Assembly (NCBI GenBank): GCA_021442155.1
Contig: CM038220.1
Location: forward strand, 74,325,817 to 74,389,816
Source of the DNA: Cymbidium sinense
Taxonomy: Eukaryota > Streptophyta > Magnoliopsida > Asparagales > Orchidaceae
Reading direction: 5' to 3'
DNA length: 64,000 bases
The first letter of the stretch is position 1. The number at the start of each line of letters is the position of its first letter. The position numbers and the translations under genes were made by a program. Positions 11,035-21,860 of the stretch are shown in pieces. Under the pieces are notes generated by a model. It saw only the letters and a program-made list of their open reading frames with translations, was not told the origin of the DNA and did not search any database.

Positions 11035-12560
11035 TAATACTCGTAACAACGAAGCCTCCCGCTCCAACTCCCGTCACTCTCGAAACTAATCCTTGAACCA
11101 ATGATGTCAAGCTTCTGCCTCACTCCCCCTGATAGGCGTGACCCCGTTAGTGAAGGTACAACAGGAATCTCTTTAGAAGATCGTATGCACCAAATGAAAG
11201 AGTCTCAAAATGAGATGATCCGACTTTTCCAAACTATCATGACAAACACATCTCCAGATCGATCGTTAGCGGGAGGTCAAAGCGATCTCCTTGACATTGA
11301 GTTCTCTTCCGCCGTGATGTGATCTCCTTGACACCGCTAGTTCTATTCATCCATCACGCGTGCTCAACCGCTAATCCATCAATTATTGCTGATAGCTTGA
11401 CACGTTCTTTTGTCTGGTGACCCCACTCGTCATGTTATACGTGCAAAATTATAACTAATGCAAGATAAATTTCATCTTGAAGATAGAAATCATCCTCCCC
11501 CTCACTGCAGCTATAAGGAGTCCTCACCTTTAATTGAAGCTATTCTTTAACATCCTTTTCCCGTAAGTTTCAAGCTTCTGAGCATTGATTCCTATGATGG
11601 GGCAACTAACCCATATGAACATATCGACCATTATAGGACCATCATGCATATCCAACGAGCTCCTAACACACTGCTTTATTAGGTCTTTCCCGTTACTTTG
11701 AAGGGACAAGCTCGCACTTGGTTCTACTCCCTTCCAAGGGGATCCATCCGTACCATTGTCGAACTCGCCAAGATTTTTGTAGAACAGTTCATTGCAAATC
11801 GGAGAATCATTAAAGATTCCTCCCATCTCTCTGACATTCGTCAAAATGAGGGTGAATCATTTAAAGAATACTTCGAGAGATTCTCCTCAGAAGCTCGCCA
11901 AATACTTAGGGTAGACCCTGAATTACTGAGAGGTGTTTTTCTTGGAGGGCTCCGTCCTGGGCCTTTCTACTCGTCACTAATGCGAGATATGGTCCGCTCA
12001 TATGCCAACTTGGTTCACCGTGTAGAAGCACAAATTTCTGCTGATGAGGCTATTAATTCCCATCAAAATAATTTGAACAATCCATAGAAAAATGTAAGAG
12101 TACTCTAGGAAACACAGATCAACAATCCCATCAGAAGAAGCAACAAGGCAATCATGATCTCCCTCCATTACCCCCACATCAACGACGTGAACCATGATTA
12201 GAAAAGAAATACACACCACTAATGCATATTGTGTTAACGTCTTGATGGCTATTCGAGATGAAGAGACCATTAAGTGGCCACATCTAATGAAACCAACTTC
12301 AGGAAATCAGGAGCAATATTGTCACTTCCGAGTCGTGGACATACTACAGGCGTAAACAATTTAAAGATGAGAAGAGATTGAGAGGCTTTAACAGGATATT
12401 TCGTCAATTTGTGCAAAACCAATCAACTCAAGCAAACATAGCTCCAAGCGGGGCAACCGGACAATCATCACGAAATAACAATAAGCCAAATAGTTGGAGA
12501 AATTGAAATGATTGCAAGTGGACCACTACTATCTAATCAAGTCTTCATCGCCACCTTTGA
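11035..12560 (+). pseudogene. Ty3/gypsy (Tat-type) gag remnant
   Basis: Broken coding region in several pieces. 11101-11322 encodes a short N-terminal-like piece. From about 11580 the frame reads the retrotransposon-gag block: a YDG motif, then an in-frame stop at about 11680, then LKGQARTWFYSLP and a helical capsid-like region to 12087. About 12200-12350 in other frames reads LMAIRDEE...KWPHLM and QYCHF, matching the plant Tat gag stretch before its zinc knuckle. Gag would form the virus-like particle that packages the element's RNA. It is inactive here because of the stops and frameshifts. Confidence 0.75.
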
Positions 12561-12597
12561 AGAACCGAGTTAAAAAAATATTGTATTAATCATCCCA

Positions 12598-13051
12598 TCA
12601 CTTTTAATGACTCAGACTTGGAAGGAGTCCAAGTTTCGCATCAAGATCCTCTTATCATCAGTGTAGGGATTGGTGACCCCTGTTATATTGTTAAGAGAAT
12701 TTTGATTGATAATGGGAGTTCTGTTGATATTTTATTTTACTCCACCTTTCTTAGCATGTGTCTGGTTAAGGAAAAACTTCAACCCGCTGCAGGATCGTTA
12801 TATGGGTTTGATAATGCATTGTATGAGTGGAGGGACAATCACCCTTCCTTGTTCTCATTTCCTCAACAAGTCACTCACTTAGTTCAATTCATAGTGGTCA
12901 AGTCAAATTCAGCGCCGCTATCTTTGGAAGACCCCAATCAATCTTCATCTTTGTCCTGGTACCTCATCTTAAGATAAAATTTCAAACTCCCATTGGGGTT
13001 GGAGTGGTATGTGAAAATCAACAAATAGCACAATCATGTTACATCAGATAA
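12598..13051 (+). pseudogene. Retrotransposon aspartic protease remnant
   Basis: The frame from 12618 has the retropepsin active-site block as ILIDNGSSVDILF (family form D-S/T/G-G-S-S), preceded by a beta-strand-like VGIGDPCYIVKR. After a frameshift near 12900 the frame from 12827 reads IFGRP...VPHLKIKFQTP, the conserved segment after the protease core in Tat-type elements. Released gag-pol cleavage would be its role. It is broken by at least one frameshift and is followed by no RT. Confidence 0.75.
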
Positions 13052-13514
13052 GCTCAATCACACTCTTCGGTGACCTTCAACATCAAGAATTTTAATCTTC
13101 AAGATAAAGAAGTACCTCAGAGAGTTTTGCTTGTAAAAGACTTGCTCTCCCACTTCATTATCAGATGATCAACCGCCAAGCTATGACCAAAGATCTAGAG
13201 GAAAAAATCTTCCCTAAAACTTGGAACATGGAGGTCTCTGAAAGTGTTATATGTAATCTTTGGTGCATAAATATTGTAGCCTTTAATTTACCCTGTTTAT
13301 CTTTTCCTCTCCAGCTCTTGTCTTTTGTTAACCCTCTCTAAAAATGTATCTCATCCCTTTTGTTAAGTTATCTTATGACAATATTGTATCACTGACATTA
13401 TCAAAGTAATGAGTTTATGGCTTTTTCTTACAAGCTTGCTTTTTCTTCATTTAATCCTCCCACTTGAGAAATATACATTTCACGTTGTATCTCAATCGGG
13501 GCATGATCAATCCC
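13052..13514 (+). other. Residual pol-adjacent DNA of element 2
   Basis: Unique AT-richer sequence between the protease remnant and array A. No RT, RNase H or integrase motif (such as a YxDD box) was found in any frame, so this is the probable deletion scar of pol. Confidence 0.45.
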
Positions 13515-13985
13515 AAGGGGACTTGATCGGACCTCTTCCATACAGGTAAGAAGTCAAGTAACACTTTGGTACAGGATATCAAAAGGTCCTTGGTGGACAT
13601 CCGACCTCTTTCACAGGTTAACGTCGTGGTCACTCGACAAACAACCTGATAGAGTCAAAATCTCAGTGGATTCAATTAGACTCTTCCATACAGTTAGCGT
13701 CATCTACACTCGACAAACCTGGATAGATCAAAATTCTCGATTCAATTCTCTTCCACGAGGTTAGCGTCATCGAGTCAAACTCGACAAACAACCTGGATAG
13801 GTCAAAATCCTCAGCGGATTCAATTCGACCTCTTCCATAGGTTAACGTCATCAACACTCGATAAATAACCTCGGATAGGTCAAAATCTCAGGATTCAATT
13901 CATCCATACGGTTAATGTCATCATGTCACACTCTGACAAACAACCTCAGATAGGTCAAAAATCCTCATCGTCATCAAACTCCATT
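13515..13985 (+). repeat. Tandem array A in element 2
   Basis: About five copies of the same unit as 4738-5545 ('ggtcaaaatcctcagcgg', 'ttcaattcgacctcttcc', 'actcgacaaacaacct'). The array is shorter than in element 1, so copy number differs between family members. Confidence 0.85.
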
Positions 13986-14039
13986 CGGAAGTCACCTTGA
14001 CCGCGTCGGCCATCGTTGGTCGCCCGTCATGCCGTCGTA

Positions 14040-14725
14040 TCGTCACCCGTCATCTTGATCATCCGTGAGGGCCGATTGATGCCTCTTTCGAGGAAAACTG
14101 AGAGTCGTGTATCACCGCATGGGCCGGTCATCTTCAAACCGGTCGGTCGATGCGTTGGCGCCTCTTTCGAGGGAAAACCAGAGCCTCACCGTATGAGCTA
14201 CGGGCCTTGATCGCCTCGAGCGACCGGTCCAGACAAGGCGGTTGATACCTCTTTTCGAGGAAAAGCGGAGCCTCACCGTATGAACTCGAGCCTTGATCAC
14301 CTCAAACCCGGTCGGTCCATGAGGCGGTTGGCGCCTCTTTGAGAAAACCGAACCATGACGATGTATCATGAGCCTTAGCTTCCAAACCGGCCGACGAGGC
14401 CAGTTGATGCCTATTTCGAGGGAAAATTGGAGCCTTGCCATATGAACTACAAGCCTTGATCGCCTCCGAACCCGGTCGGTCCGACAAGGGCAGTTGACGC
14501 CTCTTTTGAGGGAAAACCGAGCTCGCCAGGGTATGGGCCTTGATCTCCTTCGAACCCGGCCGGTCCGACAGGCGTTGATGCCTCTTCGAGGGAAAATCGA
14601 GCCTCGCCAGATGAACTACGCCTGAACCTCCAAAGTGGTCGACGCTTTTCGAGGGAAAACCATAGCCTCATATGAACTACGGGTCTTGATCGCCTGAACG
14701 ACCTTCTCTCAAGAAGAAGAGGAAC
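14040..14725 (+). repeat. Tandem array B in element 2
   Basis: About eight copies of the same unit as 6485-6960 ('cctctttcgagggaaaac', 'aacccggtcggtccgac', 'tatgaactac', 'ccttgatcgcct'). Reverse-strand frames across it (14112-14779) are repeat translations, not genes. Confidence 0.85.
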
Positions 14726-14829
14726 ACTCAAGCATATGAGGAGAGTGTGTCTACCCCCTGTGGATTTTATAGACCCCATAGGGACAAAAGGTAAAAATCA
14801 AAGAAAATTGCAAAATCGCTTCAAAATGG

Positions 14830-15110
14830 GCTAAAACGCAAAATGGACGCCAGGTTGGCTTTGCACACGCGCCGCGCCACCCGCCCATGGAGCGCACGCG
14901 CGATGCGCCGCTCGCTTCGCCAGATGGCGCCGCCCGCCACGCGCCATCCGCCGCCACCTGCACGCCGGACACGACCGTCAGCCCGCCGGCCGCACTCCAG
15001 ACTCGCAAGATCCCGCAAACCCACCGGGGCCACCATCACAGCAGTGCTGCTCATGGAGCACGTAGTGCTCGCGCTAGCCGCCATACATAATGTGCCCGTA
15101 TGATGGGTCC
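14830..15110 (+). other. GC-rich 3' module of element 2
   Basis: GC- and CpG-rich segment equivalent to 7080-7430. It contains many 'cgccgc/gcgcca' words and overlapping frames on both strands. No function assigned. Confidence 0.45.
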
Positions 15111-15305
15111 ATAACTCAAACCTTATGCTGCCGCATCGCACATCCGCGTCACGCCGCTTCCGCGGATCATAATCTTGTGCTCCCATGAAGATCTTCTTCA
15201 AAATGTATGGTTAATGGGCTAACAAATTTCATTGAAGAATTTGCTATTTTCAAGTATTTGACGTATATATTTTTGATGATTGAGATAATGTCATCCAAAA
15301 ATATA

Positions 15306-16152
15306 GAGCATGACACTTAAAATACCAATGAATCTTGATTTCAAAAGCAAGTTGATCCTAAGTTGAAACTGGTCGAGATCAAGCACTTAAAATATCATTG
15401 GAAACTTTGGGATATCAATTAAATCCCAAAGTAGCTCTTAAACATGAAGTGTTTATAGTCAAATCGAGTGTCTCAACGAGCCGGATCTAACAAGCCCAAG
15501 ATCTCATAATTTTGACTTCATTTGAGCATTGAAATACTTAAAATACATCAAATGATCAAAGAAATCATTTTCAGCCGTCTGATAGAGTGGAGTGGTACGA
15601 GTTTTATATATATATATATACAGAAACGCCACTCATCCAATCTTTAAATAGCCTCTCATTCTTCACATGAGGGGGGCCCATGTAAGTGAGAGGAGATAAC
15701 TCTAAAGCTTGAAAATCCTCCAAGCATAAACCATTACCACTGACGGCCGCCACCACCGTTGGTTGTCAACCACGCCGCCTCACCACCGATCTTCACATCA
15801 ATCTCTCAGCCGCCATTATTTAACCTTCATCGCCGGCCCGATCCCCGTTTCACCATCATCTCGCTATCACTACCAATCAACCAAACGCGACTATATTGGT
15901 TGTTGCGATTCTGGATTCCCATCGCCTCTTTTCATATACAACTCGTAATCCCGCATCGAGAAAACTTTGTACTCCAAAATAAATACATAGTGGATGATTT
16001 TTACTGGGCTAGGCCCCGTAGTTTTTTACCCTATTCCTGGGGTTTTTCCATATAAAAATTTCTAGAGTTTTCTTGTTCACTCTTTAAATACTTGTGTACA
16101 CAACAAGCTAAGAACTTTCACTCTACCACAACTGATTTTCTAACACGCAACA
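15306..16152 (+). repeat. 3' LTR of element 2
   Basis: Runs from the 'gagcatgacactt' start region to 'aacacgcaaca', followed at once by ACTCT (16153-16157). It contains a TATA-like region at about 15643 and a short TA run at 15606-15621 that is absent from the 5' LTR. Confidence 0.85.
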
Positions 16153-16580
16153 ACTCTTAATCATTCATCAATGGAAAATATTAAACATGTTTCTTACCTA
16201 CTCATTTTAATAATCTTTTTTTATTTGAAAGACTGGCTCAAATTTATAACTTGAATTATAAAATTTTCAACTACCCTATTATGGCTAAATATATAAGGTA
16301 AATATCATGAGGTGTGATACTTCAACAAATTCAATTAAATATTACTTACCTTAGAATATTTAAGAAGAGATAATTGATAATTTTTTGTGCAAGATTAATA
16401 ACATGATAAATAGAATGTTCAATTTTGGGCATGTTGAGATACAAAAATTATGATAAAATTCATATTTGTTAAAAAAAAAATTTATGATGACATAACATTA
16501 ATAAATCAAGCAATTAATATCTACTAATAATGTGACATTATATAATTTTTACAGCAAATTATCTCTTAATCTTATATGTT
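16153..16580 (+). repeat. Tandem duplication copy 1, right part
   Basis: Continuation of 9600-10110 after element 2. It aligns with 17545-17900 ('aatgagg tgtgat'-type words, 'agaagagataatt', 'tgacattatataat'). Confidence 0.7.
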
Positions 16581-16589
16581 CAGAGGAAG

Positions 16590-17113
16590 TTGCCCTATTT
16601 ACATCAATTAAACATATGTTGAAGAAGAGCATGATGTAATTTAACCTTTTATGAATAAATTAACAATATTATTTGATTGATATTTCCTAGCATTATTGTC
16701 GACTAGCCTTGTATTACTTCACCTAATATTGTCATTACCTATGTGCATAGTTCATGAGACAATACAAATTATGATGGCCAAAATAATTTGTCTTAGTTTC
16801 TACCAACAAAATCAACTGTGACAAGGGTCCGACACGCCCAACATGTGTCGGACATGACAGAGAAGTATCTGATTAAAATATTGAATTAAAATTATACAAG
16901 AATATTTTAAATATAGTTTGTTAAATTTTAAATTTTTCTAGAGAGTTTTGAAAATTTAGAGAATAAGATTTGAGCTAAAAAGAGAGAATAATAAGATATA
17001 TTTATTATAAATAATTAAAATTATAAAATTTATAATTAAATTTATAAATTCAAAATTGATAATAAATTTTATTCATTAAAATTATTAAAGTATAATAAAA
17101 TAAATTACCTAAG

Positions 17114-17164
<51 letters not shown>

Positions 17165-17905
17165 TTAAGTAATTAATTTAAATATTATAATCACATGACT
17201 TATTTATTATTATTTTTAATATTATATATATTTAATTTATATATATTGTTCTTAATTATTATTATAATACCGTGTCAAATGCATGTCCGTGTTCCATATT
17301 TTTAAAAATAAAAGTGTCCCGTGTTCCTGTCTTGTCATGTCTGCATATAGCATAGTTTCCTTATATGAGTTGTGAGATATCCACCACTTGCAAAATAACT
17401 AAGATAATAACATGCTAGGTTATCCATAAAATTTAAATTATCTTAATGTAATCTTTGAAGAACACTTTATTTAAAATTTTCTAGTATAGTGAAGTCTAAA
17501 ACTTGCATATAATCATTTTTTCCACCAATATAGAATTGTGTAAAGTATTCTCATTATTATTTATCCATGATGAAAATTATTAAATGTGTTATTTTCCTAC
17601 TCATTCTAAGAATATTTTCTGTCAAAATGTATTAGGATAAATACCACGAGGTGTGACGCTAGAATAAATTCAATTAAATGTTTTTTACTTCACATAATCA
17701 TCGTGAAGAAATATTTATGAAGAGATAATTACTATTTTTATGTCATAATATATAGAATGTATTAGTTTGGGCGTTTTTGGATATTGAAATTACAAAAAAA
17801 AAAAAAATTCATATCTGATTAAAAAGACTTTTGGTGGCATAACTAATTAAAAAAAAATCAAACAACTAATATCTAACATGACATTATATAATCTTAAAAG
17901 TAAAA
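16590..17905 (+). repeat. Tandem duplication copy 2, interrupted by a small element
   Basis: Second copy of the unit at 9600-10110 plus 16153-16580. The unit is about 0.95 kb, and here it is split by the element at 16814-17345. Divergence is moderate with many indels, so the duplication is old. No coding function recognised. Confidence 0.75.
16814..17345 (+). mobile_element. Non-autonomous element, copy B
   Basis: Inverted homologue of 1195-1755, present in duplication copy 2 but absent at the equivalent point of copy 1 (about 9850). The insertion is therefore younger than the duplication. The TA tract at 17116-17161 sits at the same internal position as in copy A. No ORF. Confidence 0.7.
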
Positions 17906-18954
17906 ATAGTGATCCTTTAATCCTTCATCTAAGATTGTGCATGTCGCAAAGTCCTTATAAGAAGGTTTAATGAGAGACCAGAAATAGTGAAGAAATAATA
18001 AATTAAAAGTTATAGTACCATTGATAATTAGTAGGCAAAACAGGTGAAGGATCACTATCAAGAGAAAGAACAGGCGAGACACAAATTTGAACACTTTTAT
18101 TTTTAATAATCACTTTATTTTCTTCTTTTTCACGTAGCTATTTCCTTTGGGATTAGGTGACCTTTTAAATATATACACTAGTCACGTAAATTTTATCTAC
18201 TTAATGTTCAAGGCTCTAAAAATTGCAATTTTTTGACCATATCAAAAGTTGTTATAATCATAATTAACTAATTATCTCATATAGGTATATTTGGGATAGC
18301 TATAATTTTTTAAAAAATTAATTATAAAATTATTGTGGAGAAAATAATTTTTTAAAAATGTTGATATACGTAACAAATATTTTTCTTTTTGAAAAATTTA
18401 AAAAATAAATTTCTGATATGCACCATATTCTAATACTCAAATAAAACTGCTTTACTTTCTGACTGATTTCTGAAAAAACAAAATATCCAGAAAACTTTCT
18501 CAATCATACCCTTAATAACAATAAATAAAGTTAATATCACAAAAATTATTGGCTCAGAATATCGTGACCATCCTCAATAATATTGATAATTATTTTAAAC
18601 TCAATATAATGGATAACAATAATTATAATTCATATTATATCGATCTCAAAATAAATTCAATAATTTAAAAATCTATTTTAATTATATTTCAGACATTATA
18701 TCCTCAAAAAATTTCGCAAAATAATTGCACAGCATTGACTTTCACAGAAAGATCATACAACAAATCTATAAGTCCATTTTATACGTCTAGTACTTTCCCT
18801 CCATGCATTTGGTAATATTGATTTTTTAATCATTTGACTTATTTTAAAGAGTGAAATATAAAAAATTGATTAATTAGTTCTATATTATATTTATTTTTAA
18901 ATAAATATAATTACTAAATAAATATTTTGATCAAACTAAATGATAAGCTCACAA
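17906..18954. other. AT-rich intergenic DNA, nothing recognised
   Basis: No gene, RNA or clear repeat recognised by eye. Confidence 0.45.
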
Positions 18955-19170
18955 TTTTTATGCATTTATATATCTAATACATATAATTTGATATTTATAA
19001 AAATAGTATTTTTTATACATAAAAATGTGTATTTAATTTAAACAAAATTAATGATAGTGCTATTGTTATGCAATATTAAAAATTTAAGTGTTATTTATAT
19101 AAATATAAAAATTTAAGTATTAGATATTGAAATATATATAAATCATGTGCTATCTATGTAAATGCCCCAT
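18955..19170. repeat. AT-rich MITE-like element
   Basis: Left words 'tatgcatttatatatctaat' and right words 'gtgctatctatgtaaatgcc' form imperfect inverted ends. The middle includes 'aatgatagtgctattgt', a word also found in the tandem repeat at 21447-21860 and the element at 54640-54845. Confidence 0.35.
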
Positions 19171-19829
19171 AATACTTTAATATAAAATAAATTGTGATAA
19201 AAATTTAGTGCGCACCTTTGATTGCTCGAAGTTATTAAGCAGAAATTTTTTTGCATATGTAACTCGAAACAAATATTACTTTTAATTATAAAAATATATA
19301 ATTGTTTCCAAAAATAAATTTATTTTTATGTATAAAATAAATAATAATAATAATGATTTTAGTTTTATATATAGTTTGAATTAACAAATAACCAATAAAA
19401 CCCTTCTAGTAATTTCTAAAAAAATATATTACACTATTTCTATCCGCTAGAACTAGAAGGCTCATGTAACATGAAGGAGAAAACCACCAATGAGTTTAAA
19501 AAATTTATTTATATTCTACTTATTTATTTGTTAAGTTAAATATTGATTATTATAAAAATTAACTTAGTTACAAGTCATATATTTATTTATTGAGGTGAAT
19601 AAAATCCCACATAAAGTCATATTCGTATTCAACTAATTAAATTAGTAAATAAATTTATAAAAAACTAATTCAAATTAAGATAATTATCAAATAAATAACT
19701 ATCAAAGAGGATAATATGCACATGATTTTTGTTTAATAATTGTGTATAAATTTATGATTAAATTCACTAAATGAATTAAAATATTTTTTAATAAAGTAAT
19801 TTTAAGAAATATTTACTTATCATATAATT

Positions 19830-19855
19830 TTTATGCATTTGCATACCTATTATCT

Positions 19856-19894
<39 letters not shown>

Positions 19895-19965
19895 TTAAAT
19901 ATCATTTAGATAAATTTTAAAACTTAAATGTTGAGTATATAAATATGTAAATTAACTATTTTAAA
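19830..19965. repeat. MITE-like fragment with TA tract
   Basis: 'tatgcatttgcatacctatt' followed by (TA)n at about 19861-19888 and a partly inverted right end ('gagtatataaatatgtaaa'). Probably a relative of 18955-19170. Confidence 0.3.
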
Positions 19966-19989
19966 TTTAGTGACATGAGAGATAGAGAT

Positions 19990-20013
19990 AGAGAGAGAGA
20001 GAGAGAGAGAGAG
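19990..20013. repeat. (GA)n microsatellite in CFL1 promoter
   Basis: Twelve or so GA units about 175 bp upstream of the CFL1-like start codon. GA/CT tracts near plant promoters can bind GAGA-binding BPC factors (family knowledge, not shown here). Confidence 0.7.
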
Positions 20014-20104
20014 CGTGGGGTCATCTCAAATACCCTCATTAAAACTGCACTATTAGATCCATTGGGAGAAAATACGAACTGAACGAACTGAAAGCAACGA
20101 AGCA

Positions 20105-20112
20105 CTATAAAA
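20105..20112 (+). promoter_or_regulatory. Probable TATA box of CFL1-like gene
   Basis: 'ctataaaaacg' lies about 80 bp upstream of ATG 20187, leaving a plausible 5' leader of about 50 bp. Confidence 0.55.
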
Positions 20113-20186
20113 ACGCCCCAACTCCATAGACAGAGCAGAAGGAGAAGAAATTAAGAAAAACATACCCAGACCACAATCCACTCCTC

Positions 20187-20812
20187 ATGGTTTCCCTTCA
20201 GTCATCTCTCTCCATGAAGGAGAAGAATCCTTTTCCATCCAATCATAAGAGAAAGAGAGAAGAAAAGGAAGAGCAAGACGCATCAGCAGAAGATAAAGCA
20301 GGCTCCCAGCTGAAGAAAAACCCCAAGCTTTCACCAAAGCTTGATTCCGTCATCGAGCTCAATCTCGACACTCCCTTACCCTTGGAATGGCAGCGATGCC
20401 TCGACATCAAGGTATCACCTTTCTTCTATCTTCATCTTTAATCTTAATTTCTGTTTCAGAAATATATCTCCTTCGTCAAAATCATTTACTTTTGAAGTCA
20501 GGAGAGATACATTTTTACAACACCATGACTCAAACGAGGACTTTTAAAGACCCAAGATGGAGCCGGGAAAGTCACAGGCGTCACCCAAACTTAGACCTGG
20601 AGCTCAATCTCATGAGCGAACCATCTGAAATCCATGGCGAGGAAACTGATCAGACTGCTGATGAAATAGAAATGATGGCGATAGTGTGTGAGAGATGTCA
20701 CTTGTTGGTGATGATGTGCAAGGCGACGCCTTTGTGCCCGAACTGTAAGTTTGCGCCGCCGCCAGGGTTGGAAAGTAAGCCAAAGGTGAAACTTTTACGT
20801 TGCAGAGATTAG
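20187..20812 (+). CDS. CFL1: CFL1-like WW-domain protein (putative EAR-type co-repressor)
   Basis: Two exons, 20187-20411 and 20498-20812, joined by an 86-bp phase-0 GT-AG intron, encode 179 residues. Features in order: basic NLS-like KRKREEK (21-27); IELNLDTPLP (56-65) leading into a WW-type domain, LEWQRCLDIK across the splice to SGEIHFYNT (W68, Y82, N83, P94), with F91 in place of the second Trp; an LxLxL EAR motif LDLELNL (107-113); and a Cys-rich C-terminus with two CxxC pairs (C139/C142, C155/C158) that may bind zinc. This layout matches the plant CURLY FLAG LEAF 1 family, which in rice and Arabidopsis restrains cuticle and epidermal genes through an HD-ZIP IV partner. Start chosen because it is the first ATG after the TATA box. 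Gene family is secure; orthology and partner are inferred. Confidence 0.85.
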
Positions 20813-21446
20813 TAGAATCAGTTGTTTAGGTTTTAATGGCTTTTGTTCTGGTCTTGTCTTCAACCTCTGGTTCTGATGGTAAACTTAAGATATACATACG
20901 AGTGAGTTTGTTTAATGAGGGTAAGAGAGAAGAAATGATGCTTACTGTAGTAACAATATGATATAGTTATGTATATAGTAGAAATGAATGTAATCAGTAA
21001 TATCCAAACATTATAAAGCATAATTTTTTTTTTTTGTGATTTTTTTGTTTGCGGTGTGGGGAGGGGGCGACTTAAGTTGATTTTATTTCAGCCGTAATTT
21101 TTTATTTGATAGGATAATATTCTTTTTCGTCAGGTAGAAAATAACTATTTCAATTATTTCGATTATTATTTTATAAAGGAAAATGGATGCTGAAATTAGA
21201 TGAAAATATCTTTCTTTTTAAAACAAAGTGTATTATACTCAGAATTAAATTTTATTCAAAATATTTTCCACTAAATATTTAATTTATTTTGCTCAAATGT
21301 TCTCTATTGACCTTTTGAAAATATTATTTTCAGCTTTTTAAGCAGGTGAAGCTTTTTATGTCTATTCTGCTATTAAAAGGGTTATGTGTGCTGCTCATAT
21401 TGATGGATTGTGCATACAGAATAAGAGACTGATTGAAGGCTGTTTT
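20813..21446 (+). other. 3' UTR of CFL1-like gene and intergenic DNA
   Basis: The 3' UTR probably ends near 21000, where 'taatgag', 'aatgtaat' and 'cattataaagcataa' words precede a T run. Nothing recognised beyond. Confidence 0.4.
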
Positions 21447-21860
21447 TTTACATATTTAACATCTAAAATTTAATATTTTTAAATATAACACTATGAATTT
21501 AACTTTAAATAATTAATGATCATGCTATTGTTTATATATTATTATAAATTTTGATAATATTTATATAAATATAAGAATTTAGGTATACATCTATAAATAT
21601 ATAAGAATTATGTATTGTTTAATAATTAATGATCATGCTATTGTTTATATATTATTATAAATTTTGATAATATTTATATAAATATAAGAGTTTAGGTATA
21701 CATCTATAAATATATAAGAATTATGTGTTGTTTAATATTTAATGATCATGCTATTGTTTATATATTATTAACAATTTTGATAATATTTATGTAAATATAA
21801 GAGTTTAGGTATACATATATAAATATATAAGAATTATGTGTTGTTTATGTAAATGCCCCA
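21447..21860. repeat. Three-copy tandem repeat (about 110-bp unit)
   Basis: Units begin near 21511, 21617 and 21734, each with 'taatgatcatgctattgtt', 'tttataaatataag'-like words and 'gtatacatctataaatat'. Ends carry 'gtaaatgcccc', linking it to the AT-rich MITE-like group at 18955-19170. Confidence 0.7.

Larger units (their letters stand above)
10111..16152 (+). mobile_element. Tat/Ogre-like LTR retrotransposon, element 2, RT and integrase deleted
   Basis: A 6.0-kb insertion between identical ACTCT copies at 10106-10110 and 16153-16157. Order: 5' LTR (10111-about 10963), gag remnant, aspartic-protease remnant, a unique stretch to 13500, tandem array A (13515-13985), tandem array B (14040-14725), GC-rich module (14830-15110), 3' LTR (15306-16152). 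RT, RNase H and integrase are missing, so it cannot move by itself. Gag and protease carry frameshifts and stops. The two LTRs are clearly the same length and closely similar. Confidence 0.85.

Noticed and set aside
14112..15201. Minus-strand frames of 85-126 codons
   Set aside because: Cover array B and the GC-rich module of element 2; composition and repeat artefacts.
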